A stretch of 33,710 bases of DNA from an uncultured Prevotella sp. Its GTDB lineage: Bacteria > Bacteroidota > Bacteroidia > Bacteroidales > Bacteroidaceae. Under the pieces are notes generated by a model. That model was given only the letters and a program-made list of their open reading frames with translations. It was not told where the DNA came from and made no database searches. The stretch covers positions 1 through 33,710 of the forward strand of contig CAMHPC010000013.1 in NCBI GenBank assembly GCA_946186945.1, given 5' to 3'. Shown in pieces: positions 23,893-32,163 of this stretch; the stretch's first letter is position 1; the number at the start of each line of letters is the position of its first letter. The position numbers and the translations under genes were made by a program.

Positions 23893-25554
23893 ATGCTCAC
23901 ACATCTTTACATAAAAAACTACGCCCTGATAGACGAACTGGACCTGGAATTTCACTCCGGCTTCTCTGTCATCACAGGCGAGACGGGTGCCGGCAAGAGC
24001 ATCATGCTGGGTGCCCTGGGACTGCTGCTGGGACAGCGTGCCGATGCCAAGATGGTGAAAGACGGCGCACAACGCTGCATCATCGAAGCACACTTCCAGT
24101 TGGGTGCCTACGACATGCAACCCTTCTTTGAGGAACATGACATAGACTGGGATGCCGACGACAGCATACTACGCAGGGAACTGACGGCAGCGGGCAAGAG
24201 CCGTGCCTTCATCAACGACACACCCGTGGCCCTGGGCGTGATGCGCGAACTGGGCGAGCAACTGGTAGACATACACAGTCAGCACCAGAACCTGCTGCTG
24301 CGGAAGGACGATTTCCAACTGGGAGTGGTAGACATCATGGCACACCTGCGACCACAGACCGACCAATACCGCGCACTCTTTAATGCCTACCGCGACAAAC
24401 AACAGCAATGGCAGCAACTGAAAGAGCAGATAGAGAGCAACCGCGAGCGCGAAGACTTCCTACGCTATCAGTTGCAGGAACTGGAGGGTGCCAACCTGCA
24501 TGAGGGCGAACAAGAGCAACTGGAGCAGCGTGGCGAGACCATGCAGCACAGCGAGGACATCAAGAGGGCACTGTATACCAGCGACCAATGGCTCTCTGCC
24601 GATGAGGGTATAGTGAGCAGGGTGCGCAGCGCAGCACACGAACTGAGCAGCATAGCACCCTACTTCCCCGCAGCAGCCGAATATGCCGAACGTCTGGAGA
24701 GTTGCCACATAGAACTGAAAGACCTGGCTGCAGAGATAAGCAGCAGTGTGGACGATGTGGACTTCGACCCACGCGAACAGGAACGTATAGAGGCACGTCT
24801 GGACCTGCTGTACCAACTGGAGCACAAATACCATGTGGAGGATGAGCAGGCACTGATAGCCCTCACCCAGGAGTTGCGCACCGAACTGGACATGATAGAC
24901 CATGGCGACGAACAGTGCGAGGCACTGCAACGAGAGGTGAAGCGACTGAAGGACGAGGTAGAGGCGAAGGCTGCTACGCTGAGCGAGCAACGCAAAGCCA
25001 TGGCACGCCCCATAGCAGATGCCATATGCCAGCGACTCACCCTCCTGGGCATGCCTCATGTGCGCTTCGAGGTGCACTTCGAGAGCAAGCCCCTGGCGGC
25101 CGATGGCAGCGACCGTGTGCAGTTTCTCTTCAGTGCCAACAGCAGCACTGCCCTGCAACCCGTGGCACAGGTGGCATCGGGTGGTGAGAGTGCACGTGTG
25201 ATGCTGGCACTCAAGGCACTAATCTCAGGTGCCGTGAAACTGCCCACCATCATCTTCGACGAGATAGACACCGGTGTGAGCGGCAAGGCTGCCGAGCAGA
25301 TGGCACGCATCATGGCAGAGATGGGCGACAACGGACGTCAGGTGATCAGCATCACCCACCTGCCACAGATAGCAGCCCTTGGCAGCAGCCACTACCTGGT
25401 ATACAAGGAGGAGGGTGCCGAGGGTACAGTGAGCCGTACAAGGGAGTTGAGTGTCGACGAACGGGTGTGCGAGATAGCACAGATGCTGAGTGGCTCGCGT
25501 GTGAGTGATGCTGCACTGGCACAGGCACGCGAACTTCTGGGCGGCAAGTCATAG
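23893..25554 (+). CDS. recN: DNA repair protein RecN
   Basis: 553 residues. It is an SMC-like ATPase that acts early in double-strand break repair by recombination, holding DNA or sister chromatids together. Walker A is GETGAGKS at 29-36. The middle (about 150-370) is a long antiparallel coiled coil (QQQWQQLKEQIESNREREDF and so on). The C-terminal half carries the ABC signature ASGGESARVMLALKALI and Walker B TIIFDEIDTGVSGKAAEQM, followed by ITHLPQIAALG with the switch His. Length and motif order are standard. It is translationally close to porD and followed after 39 bases by the TPR protein. Confidence 0.97.
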   Translation: MLTHLYIKNYALIDELDLEFHSGFSVITGETGAGKSIMLGALGLLLGQRADAKMVKDGAQRCIIEAHFQLGAYDMQPFFEEHDIDWDADDSILRRELTAAGKSRAFINDTPVALGVMRELGEQLVDIHSQHQNLLLRKDDFQLGVVDIMAHLRPQTDQYRALFNAYRDKQQQWQQLKEQIESNREREDFLRYQLQELEGANLHEGEQEQLEQRGETMQHSEDIKRALYTSDQWLSADEGIVSRVRSAAHELSSIAPYFPAAAEYAERLESCHIELKDLAAEISSSVDDVDFDPREQERIEARLDLLYQLEHKYHVEDEQALIALTQELRTELDMIDHGDEQCEALQREVKRLKDEVEAKAATLSEQRKAMARPIADAICQRLTLLGMPHVRFEVHFESKPLAADGSDRVQFLFSANSSTALQPVAQVASGGESARVMLALKALISGAVKLPTIIFDEIDTGVSGKAAEQMARIMAEMGDNGRQVISITHLPQIAALGSSHYLVYKEEGAEGTVSRTRELSVDERVCEIAQMLSGSRVSDAALAQARELLGGKS

Positions 25555-25593
25555 AAGGAACAAAACAATCATAACAGTACTATAAGGAAAGAC

Positions 25594-27252
25594 ATGAAAC
25601 TGAAGACAACGATAGTGGTAATGCTTCTCGCAGTAGGCTGCACGGCAGTCGTGGCACAGACGGCTGCCGTGAAGGGCGTGAGCAAGAGTATATTCACCCT
25701 GACGGCATACGGCGCCGACGGCAGCGAGCAAGGCAAGTGCCACGGACTGTTCATAGACGACAATGGTACGGGCGTGACCCGCTGGAGTGTGCTTCAAGGT
25801 GCTGAGCGTGCCACCGTGACCGATGCCTCGGGCAAGAGCCATGAGGTGGAGAGCATCAGCGGCAGCAGCAGCATCTACGACCTGGTGATGATACAGATAG
25901 AGGGTCGGACACAAGGTGCCACCATGGCACGCAACAGAGAGGCTGACGGCAGTCAGGTGTGGGTGGTGAGCGATGCCAAGGGAGGAGTGACCGGCACCAC
26001 CGTGACACGCAGCGAGAGTTTCATGGACCGCTACCACTACTACGTGCTGGGCACCGCCATTGCGGCAGATAAGAGTGCCTGTGCTCTGGTGAACGACAAG
26101 GGGCAGGTATTAGGACTGGTAGAGGAAGGCAGGGGTGGCAGAAACGGTCGCGCCACCGATGTGGCATACGCCCGCGACCTGACCCTGGACGGACTGGCAG
26201 TGAACGACCCTCAGTATGCCGACATGGGCATACCCATCACACTGCCCAAGGACAGGGAACAGGCGCTTCTGGCTATGATGCTCACCTCGGAACAGGGTAA
26301 GCCAGCAAAATACGCAAAGATAGCAAAGCAGTTTACCGAGCGTTTCCCCAACGTGACCGAGGGTTACAGTGCCCAGGCATACTACCGGCTGCAACAGCAA
26401 GACTATGACGGTGCAGCCGCCATCATGCAACAGGCGATAGCCAAGGTGAACAAGAAGGACGAGGCACACTTCGAATATGCCAAGATGATATATCAGTTTC
26501 TGGTGTACCGTCATGAAAACCCCTACCCTGCCTGGAGCATGGACATGGCTATGAGCGAGGCGCAAAAAGCCTTCGACCTATACCCGCTGCCACTGTACGA
26601 GCACCTGCAGGCACAGATAAAATATGCGCAGGGAGAGTATCAGAACGCATACGACGACTTCATACGGCTGACCAATACACCTATGCTCAACCCCGAGTTG
26701 TACTACGAGGCAGCACAGTGCAAGGTGCAGATGAAAGGGAGCGACCAGGAGGTGCTGCAACTGATGGACAAGGCTGTGGAGACCTGCAAGAGGCCCCTTG
26801 GCGGTGAGTCGGCTGTGTATTTCCTGGCTCGCGGCGAACAGTTGCAGCACATGGGTGAATACCGCAAGGCGGTGGCAGACTACAACGTGTACGACACCTT
26901 GGTGGCAGGAAACGGTGCCCACGAATTCTACTACAAGAAAGCCAAGGCAGAGGAACAGGCACACATGTACAAACAAGCCCTGAACGACTATGCACATGCC
27001 ATAGTGGTATCGGGCGACGCGCTTTACATGGCAGAGATGGCTGCCCTGCAACTGAAGTTGAACATGGGCGAGGATGCCCTGCGCACCACCGAACTGATAG
27101 TGGCGCGACAGCCGGAGTATGACGAGGGCTACCTGCTGCGCGGTATGGCAAAGATACTGCTCAAGCGCAACACAGAGGGTGTGGAAGACCTGCGTAAGGC
27201 CCAGGAGTTGGGCAATGAGCAGGCTGCGGCACTGATAGAGAAATACAAGTGA
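25594..27252 (+). CDS. Secreted protein with degenerate trypsin-like domain and TPR repeats
   Basis: 552 residues with a signal peptide (MKLKTTIVVMLLAVGCTAVVAQ). Residues 25-210 have the outline of a trypsin-like (S1C) fold: CHGLFIDDNGTGVTRWSVLQ corresponds to the usual G-x-G-F-F-I...V-x-N-x-H-V-F block, YDLVMIQIEG to the Asp region and SACALVNDKGQVLGLV to the usual GNSGGP-V block. The His and the Ser nucleophile motif are lost, so it should be catalytically dead. Residues 245-552 are tetratricopeptide repeats (AQAYYRLQQQDYDGAAAIMQ, EYRKAVADYNVYDTL, ALNDYAHAIVVSGDALYMAE). Bacteroidetes encode many active relatives with this two-part layout. This copy is probably a binding or scaffold protein in the periplasm. 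It is likely read with recN. Confidence 0.85.
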   Translation: MKLKTTIVVMLLAVGCTAVVAQTAAVKGVSKSIFTLTAYGADGSEQGKCHGLFIDDNGTGVTRWSVLQGAERATVTDASGKSHEVESISGSSSIYDLVMIQIEGRTQGATMARNREADGSQVWVVSDAKGGVTGTTVTRSESFMDRYHYYVLGTAIAADKSACALVNDKGQVLGLVEEGRGGRNGRATDVAYARDLTLDGLAVNDPQYADMGIPITLPKDREQALLAMMLTSEQGKPAKYAKIAKQFTERFPNVTEGYSAQAYYRLQQQDYDGAAAIMQQAIAKVNKKDEAHFEYAKMIYQFLVYRHENPYPAWSMDMAMSEAQKAFDLYPLPLYEHLQAQIKYAQGEYQNAYDDFIRLTNTPMLNPELYYEAAQCKVQMKGSDQEVLQLMDKAVETCKRPLGGESAVYFLARGEQLQHMGEYRKAVADYNVYDTLVAGNGAHEFYYKKAKAEEQAHMYKQALNDYAHAIVVSGDALYMAEMAALQLKLNMGEDALRTTELIVARQPEYDEGYLLRGMAKILLKRNTEGVEDLRKAQELGNEQAAALIEKYK

Positions 27253-27293
27253 TTACACCACATATTACCAGACAAACAAAATAATACTAAGCC

Positions 27294-27632
27294 ATGATAA
27301 TAGATTTCGGCAAAATAGAAGGTCAGTTCATAGAACACTTCAAGGGAGGCGAAGGCACGCTGGAGACATACAACTACGTGGATGGAGACAACAAGATAAT
27401 GTACAGCAAACTGAAACCCCAGTCGAACAGCGGCTACCACTGTCACGAGGGCAATTCAGAGATAATGTACATACTGAGCGGCGAGGGTCATTTCGTGTAC
27501 GATGACAAGGAAGAGCCGGCTGTGGCGGGCACCGTGCATTACTGTCCTCGCGGTCACTCGCATGCCCTGTACAATGACGGTGACAGCGACCTGGCATACC
27601 TGAGTGTGGTGCCCGAGCACTGTCGCCCCTGA
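27294..27632 (+). CDS. Small cupin-domain protein
   Basis: 112 residues forming a single cupin barrel. Motif 1 is GYHCHEGNSEIMYILSGEG, with H49, H51 and E56 as metal ligands. Motif 2 is VHYCPRGHSHALYN, with H88 or H90 as the fourth ligand. Substrate cannot be told from sequence; small stand-alone cupins include isomerases, sugar-binding and metal-binding proteins. No signal peptide. It is 41 bases after the TPR gene, so it may be the last gene of the cluster, and it converges on the ABC permease with 20 bases between the stops. Confidence 0.85.
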   Translation: MIIDFGKIEGQFIEHFKGGEGTLETYNYVDGDNKIMYSKLKPQSNSGYHCHEGNSEIMYILSGEGHFVYDDKEEPAVAGTVHYCPRGHSHALYNDGDSDLAYLSVVPEHCRP

Positions 27633-27652
27633 GCACCCACGCTCCACAGTGG

Positions 27653-28855
27653 TCATGCCATACTCTCACGAGCGTGCCAGATGCTGAGCACCTTGCGGTA
27701 GATGACACCGGCATTGACGATGCTCACCACTAAGAGCAGAGCCAAGCCCGTGAGCAGTGTCGGCATGAGCGACCCTTCCTGCAATTGTGGGAAGAGCGTC
27801 TCTACCACATCCATATACTGTGCGCGCAGCACAGCCACCACCGCTACCGCCACCACGAGCACAGCGGCACTCATGCCCAGGGCGAGCCACTGGTATGGGC
27901 GTGCCACACGACTGGGAGCATAACCCATGAGCAGGAGGTTCTGCATCTTGCCCGCATTTTTCTGCACCAGGAGGAAGATGCTGAGCAACAGTATGTAGAA
28001 ACTGAGCAGAGCGATGACAGCCCCTATCACGATGACTATAGTGACAATCAGGCGGAGGAAGAACAGCGTCTTCTCAGTAGTCAGTTGGTCCTCTTCCACC
28101 TCATAGCCATTATCGTCCAGATACTGCGTGAAGCGTCGGTCGGAGGCATCACTCAGTTGCATGATCAACCGTGAGGGTTGAGCCTTGGCATCACGTGCAT
28201 ACTTCCCGTTGCTCCACCTGATAAAACTCTCTGGCACCAGTATGCTACTCAGTCGGCTGGAGAAGCCTATCACCCGTCCGTGGTACACATCGTGCTCAGC
28301 GCCCACCTGCAGGTCGAAGTCTATGAGTCCCACCAGTCCGTCGCTGATTTTTGGCAGCGCATTGGCCTGTGCGTATCCGAAGTTGTACACATTTATATAC
28401 TGTCGTGGCAGTATCACCGGCACCACGTCCGTTCCCTCGTCGTAGTGCCACTGCTCCTTGTCCACATGTACGAACTCATCGGGTATGCTCTCTATGTATA
28501 TCTCCGAACTCAGTATACGTCTGCCCTGCACCCCCATGGCAGCATACACCCGATACTGAGCCATGGTGAATGAGCCCACTCGTTGCACATAGGGTTGTGC
28601 CGCCAGTTCCTCCTGTTCGTCGGCAGAGAAGGAGGAGGCCCGTCCGGAGAGGGTGGCACCCATGCCAATCTTCTTAGCCACAATGATATCGTTGGGTTGC
28701 ATGAACGAGTCTTCGGCAGTGAACACCTGTGCCACATCGTTGTAGAACTGCACGCCCAGCAGTACTATCACCATGCCGAGCAGGTTGGCAAGGAAGAAGC
28801 CGAGCAACTGTCCCTTGCTGATATGATGTCTGAGAAGTTTCCAGAGCAGTGTCAT
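27653..28855 (-). CDS. FtsX/MacB-like ABC transporter permease
   Basis: 400 residues. One membrane helix lies near the N-terminus (FFLANLLGMVIVLLGVQFYN), a large extracytoplasmic domain spans about 45-265, and three helices lie at the end (IVTIVIVIGAVIALLSFYIL, LALGMSAAVLVVAVAVVAVL, LLTGLALLLVVSIVNAGVI). This is the four-helix topology of MacB/LolE/FtsX-type permeases, which move or extract lipids and peptides, or activate cell-wall hydrolases, without forming a classic channel. Its ATG overlaps the stop of the adjacent ATPase gene by four bases, so the two form one transporter. Substrate unknown. Confidence 0.85.
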   Translation of the reverse strand: MTLLWKLLRHHISKGQLLGFFLANLLGMVIVLLGVQFYNDVAQVFTAEDSFMQPNDIIVAKKIGMGATLSGRASSFSADEQEELAAQPYVQRVGSFTMAQYRVYAAMGVQGRRILSSEIYIESIPDEFVHVDKEQWHYDEGTDVVPVILPRQYINVYNFGYAQANALPKISDGLVGLIDFDLQVGAEHDVYHGRVIGFSSRLSSILVPESFIRWSNGKYARDAKAQPSRLIMQLSDASDRRFTQYLDDNGYEVEEDQLTTEKTLFFLRLIVTIVIVIGAVIALLSFYILLLSIFLLVQKNAGKMQNLLLMGYAPSRVARPYQWLALGMSAAVLVVAVAVVAVLRAQYMDVVETLFPQLQEGSLMPTLLTGLALLLVVSIVNAGVIYRKVLSIWHARESMA

Positions 28856-29493
28856 AGCATAATAGTTTTATCGTATGGCATAGGCATGTGTTTGCCTATA
28901 CTTGTAATAATGACTGCGGCACCCTGGCGCTTAGCCTCGGCAGAGAGCAGCGATGCCATAGCCTGTGCGTTGCGCTCATCCAGATGGCTCACCGGTTCGT
29001 CTGCCACCAGGAAGTCGAAGGGTTGTGCCAGAGCCCTGATCATAGCCACACGCTGTTGTTGACCGAACGAGAGCAGAGCCACCCGTTCATTCATCTTGTC
29101 GGCAATGCCGAGCACATGGAAATACTCCTCGATGGTATGCTGTGACAAGTGCCCAGTGAGTTGATTTTTTATCGTCACATTCTCCATGGCAGTGAGTTCG
29201 GGAAACAGGCGCAGTTCCTGGAAGAGCATACTCACGTGCCGTTGTCTGATTTCCGTCCACTGTGCTATAGCGAAGGTTCGTGCATCGGTATTGTCGAAGA
29301 GCAGGTTGCCCGTGTAGTCGTCGCGGTATCCCACCATGTAACTGCACAGTGTGCTTTTGCCACGACCGCTCTCTGCCTCGACGAGATACGTAGTGCCGCG
29401 TTCGAAGCAGAGCGGTTGTCCCCACACGTCGGAGTGCATTTCTACATTCTGAAACACCTTTGGGATAACATTGTTAAAACAGATTTTCTGCAT
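28852..29493 (-). CDS. ABC transporter ATP-binding protein, MacB/LolD-like, with altered switch loop
   Basis: 213 residues. Walker A AESGRGKST (40-48), Q-loop FQELRLFPEL (Q92), signature LSFGQQQRVAM, Walker B FDFLVADEPVSHLD and D-loop are all in place. After the last strand the family usually reads I/V-T-H-D. Here the sequence is VIITSIGKHMPMPYDKTIML, so the switch His is replaced by Ser, with another His four residues on. The chain is short and ends directly after the last strand. It begins 2 bases after the stop of the lipoprotein gene and overlaps the permease gene by four bases. It supplies ATP hydrolysis for the permease. Confidence 0.88.
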   Translation of the reverse strand: MQKICFNNVIPKVFQNVEMHSDVWGQPLCFERGTTYLVEAESGRGKSTLCSYMVGYRDDYTGNLLFDNTDARTFAIAQWTEIRQRHVSMLFQELRLFPELTAMENVTIKNQLTGHLSQHTIEEYFHVLGIADKMNERVALLSFGQQQRVAMIRALAQPFDFLVADEPVSHLDERNAQAMASLLSAEAKRQGAAVIITSIGKHMPMPYDKTIML

Positions 29494-29495
29494 AA

Positions 29496-30827
29496 TTATT
29501 TATTTTTTGCCCTGTAGATGATGGTTTCTGCCCCACCGGTGATAGGTTTGAGCAGCGGCATGAGCCAATCCGCCACCTCGCTGTCGGCAATGAGTGCCGG
29601 CAGTTGCAGCACCATAGTGGGTGAGTGGTGCTGCACTGCCTGTTTCATATCCTCGGGCATGCCCAGGGCGCTGTCAGCGGGCAGAGTCTGTGCCACGAAA
29701 CACCCTTCGCCATCCACCCCGAAACGCACCTCATTGTGCCCGTCGGAATAGATGAAAGAGCGTTCACCATCGTTGGATATCACAGCCCCCTTGGGAACAG
29801 ACTTCTTCCAGTAGTCCACCTGCGAGAGGAAGTCGGTATCAGCCAGTTCGGCCATGAAACGGAAAGCGAAGTCCTTGCCTTTCGCCTTGCTGTAGAAGAA
29901 AGCGATATCTCCATCCACCGAGCGCAGCACCGCATCCATGTCTATCACCGCATTTATGCCGGTGAGCATCGTCTCCACCGCCTTTTGCGTGTGCAGCAGT
30001 CTGAGGAACTCCGTACCTTTGGCACGTGCGAAGAAGGCAGCCACGTCGCCCTTCCCCAGCCGGTCATAGAACCTGCCTTTGGGCAGTTGCCACACCTTGT
30101 CATTCTCCCTTATCGTCTGTTCTATCTTCTGCTGGAGGGCGAAAGCCTTTACATCCAGCAGGAGCATATCCTTTTGTGGGGTCATAGTAGCGCATACATA
30201 CACCTGCGACGGTTCGGCATCTCGTGGAGCCCCGAGGCACAGCGGAGCCGCCAGTTGTTCGGGCAGAGCCTGTGCCTGTGCCACCATAGTGACGGGAGCC
30301 GTGAGGGAGTCTGTCACCGCCCACAGTTTGCCACTCCTCACCCCCTCCTCATCGTCTGCGGAGAGGTATTTCACCATTTGTTGTTGAAGTGAAGCCACGC
30401 CGTCAGCCACCACGGGTCCCATGATGAGCATCGACGCATCGGAGAAGCCCATGAGCCACGAGTCTTTGATCAGTGCGAAGTGATAACCCTTACGGTCGTC
30501 GAGCACCCGTACTGTCTGTTCCTTCACCAGAGTCTGCTTCAGCCATGTCAGCACCTGGTCCTCGTCAGCCACAGCGGCACACACGCCCATGCTGGCATCG
30601 GCAGTCTCGAAGAGGTAGAGGGGTGCAGCGAGGTCTATGCCACAATCGTCGCCATTGTCCACATGCAACCACTTGAGCCACTCCTGCGAGAGGTGCTCAT
30701 CGTCAGCCGCTGCCGTAGGGTCAATAGTGACGAGGGCTATGGCACTGCGTGGAATAGCATTCTCGTGGTGACGGGAGCGGCATGCCACCATGCAGAGAGC
30801 AATGATAAAAAGGAGAAACTTGTTCAT
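29496..30827 (-). CDS. Lipoprotein of unknown function, DUF4836-like
   Basis: 443 residues with a lipoprotein signal (MNKFLLFIIALCMVAC, lipidated Cys16). The mature part has repeated alpha/beta pieces opening with AIPRSAIALVTIDPTAAA, similar to the DUF4836 proteins of Bacteroidetes, which start with a 'P-x-d-a-x-x-v-x-x-i-d' stretch. The relation is from memory and tentative. No catalytic motif is visible. It lies 16 bases after rsmE and 2 bases before the ABC ATPase gene, so it may be the periplasmic or outer-membrane partner of that transporter. That is inference from context only. Confidence 0.75.
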   Translation of the reverse strand: MNKFLLFIIALCMVACRSRHHENAIPRSAIALVTIDPTAAADDEHLSQEWLKWLHVDNGDDCGIDLAAPLYLFETADASMGVCAAVADEDQVLTWLKQTLVKEQTVRVLDDRKGYHFALIKDSWLMGFSDASMLIMGPVVADGVASLQQQMVKYLSADDEEGVRSGKLWAVTDSLTAPVTMVAQAQALPEQLAAPLCLGAPRDAEPSQVYVCATMTPQKDMLLLDVKAFALQQKIEQTIRENDKVWQLPKGRFYDRLGKGDVAAFFARAKGTEFLRLLHTQKAVETMLTGINAVIDMDAVLRSVDGDIAFFYSKAKGKDFAFRFMAELADTDFLSQVDYWKKSVPKGAVISNDGERSFIYSDGHNEVRFGVDGEGCFVAQTLPADSALGMPEDMKQAVQHHSPTMVLQLPALIADSEVADWLMPLLKPITGGAETIIYRAKNK

Positions 30828-30843
30828 ATCTGAGAAAGAGTAA

Positions 30844-31572
30844 TCATATTCTTAAAGTGAGGTTTGCCATCATCACCGCAGCCAGTCCGGCTGTCTCGGT
30901 ACGCAGACGGCTACTGCCGAGTGTGACAGGCAGAAAACCAGCCTCCACAGCCACCTGCACCTCCTCGGGTGAGAAGTCGCCCTCGGGACCGATGAGCACA
31001 GTGACTTGCGGTTCTTCAGCAGTAGGTATCTGAGAGAGCAGTTGAAAGAGGTCGTGACGCTCATCGCCCTCATGGCAGTGGGCGATGAAGCGGTGTCCTG
31101 ATGACTGCGACGCGATGAACTGTCGGAAGGGAGTGAGGTCGTGCACCTGCGGTTTCCATGTCTTTCGGCTCTGCTTCATCGCCCCGACGACGATTTTCTC
31201 CAGTCGGTCGGTGCGCAACTGTCGTCGTTCGGACCAATGGCACAGCAGAGGTACAACCTCGTCTATGCCCACCTCCGTAGCCTTTTCCACCAGCCACTCC
31301 ATGCGGTCCATCATCTTGGTAGGTGCTATGGCGAGAGTGATATGCCCTCGCCATGTGCGTGGCGGAGTGACGGTGTCTGTTATCGAGTAGGCACACTGTT
31401 TGTGAGATGCGGAAATGATGTTGGCACGGTGCACAGAGCCAGTGCCATCGAGCAGGAACACCTCATCGCCCTCATGCAGTCGGAGTACCCTGACGGCATG
31501 AGCAGCCTCCTCTGCCGGCAGCAACTGGCTGTGTGCTGCGTCTGGCACATAGAAGAATCGCTGTTCCTTCAT
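30844..31572 (-). CDS. rsmE: 16S rRNA (uracil-1498-N3)-methyltransferase RsmE
   Basis: 242 residues. It methylates N3 of U1498 in 16S rRNA using S-adenosylmethionine, on the assembled 30S subunit. The N-terminal PUA-like part includes AAHAVRVLRLHEGDEVFLLD. The C-terminal SPOUT fold has the trefoil-knot motifs VTVLIGPEGDFSPEEVQVA and VTLGSSRLRTETAGLAAV, which bind the cofactor. Length is normal. Its start overlaps the stop of the upstream BFN gene by four bases, so they are translationally coupled. Confidence 0.95.
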   Translation of the reverse strand: MKEQRFFYVPDAAHSQLLPAEEAAHAVRVLRLHEGDEVFLLDGTGSVHRANIISASHKQCAYSITDTVTPPRTWRGHITLAIAPTKMMDRMEWLVEKATEVGIDEVVPLLCHWSERRQLRTDRLEKIVVGAMKQSRKTWKPQVHDLTPFRQFIASQSSGHRFIAHCHEGDERHDLFQLLSQIPTAEEPQVTVLIGPEGDFSPEEVQVAVEAGFLPVTLGSSRLRTETAGLAAVMMANLTLRI

Positions 31573-32159
31573 CCCTCGTGCAATGTATCATCATCGGCAG
31601 CGTCGGGCTCACCCCCGTCGAGTTGCTGCCTCCGTTTGAGTTCTTTGTTCAGTTTGTCGGCTTGTTCATAGTCCTCCTGCTGTATAGCCTGTTGCAGCGC
31701 CCTGCGCAGCATCTTCTCCGTCACCACATTGGCAGGCACCATCACCCCGTGAGCCTTGGCATCGAAGGGTACAGCCTGTTTGCGCAGCACAGCCGACTCT
31801 ATGAGCAGGGGCATGCCAGAGATGACCGCCAGCAACACGGCATCGCTGACACGCAGGTCTCTGCGTGTCAGCGCGGTTTTATCCACCAGTTGTGTGAAGT
31901 ATTTGCCGTTTGCCACATCGGTTATCTCTATCTGATACTCATGCTTCTGTGCTCCTATGATGCTCCACAACACCTCGGGCAGATGGTCGCGCATACGCTG
32001 TGCGTGTCCGTTGCGCATGAGCACCTGGTTTATCATCACCAGTTCGCAGAGCACAGACACCTGCCATTTCTCGTCGGTGGTGGTGAGCACGAGTATGCCC
32101 ATGTCTTCGGAGCCGACAATCTCGCTGGCACCTTGGAAAGTAAGACTTACGAGAGCCAT
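31569..32159 (-). CDS. Bifunctional nuclease-family protein (BFN) with UVR motif
   Basis: 196 residues from the ATG at 32159. An upstream ATG at 32207 would run 44 bases into the symporter gene and adds a low-complexity start. The N-terminal BFN domain (DUF151) covers about residues 1-130: LTFQGASEIVGSEDMGILVL, VLWSIIGAQKHEYQIEI and RRDLRVSDAVLLAVISGMPL. BFN proteins were first described in plants as nucleases; the bacterial role is not settled. At about 145-180 there is a UVR helical hairpin (MLRRALQQAIQQEDYEQADK), like the UvrB/UvrC interaction motif. This domain pair is common in Bacteroidetes. It starts 4 bases after the symporter stop and overlaps rsmE by four bases. Confidence 0.88.
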   Translation of the reverse strand: MALVSLTFQGASEIVGSEDMGILVLTTTDEKWQVSVLCELVMINQVLMRNGHAQRMRDHLPEVLWSIIGAQKHEYQIEITDVANGKYFTQLVDKTALTRRDLRVSDAVLLAVISGMPLLIESAVLRKQAVPFDAKAHGVMVPANVVTEKMLRRALQQAIQQEDYEQADKLNKELKRRQQLDGGEPDAADDDTLHEG

Positions 32160-32163
32160 ATCA

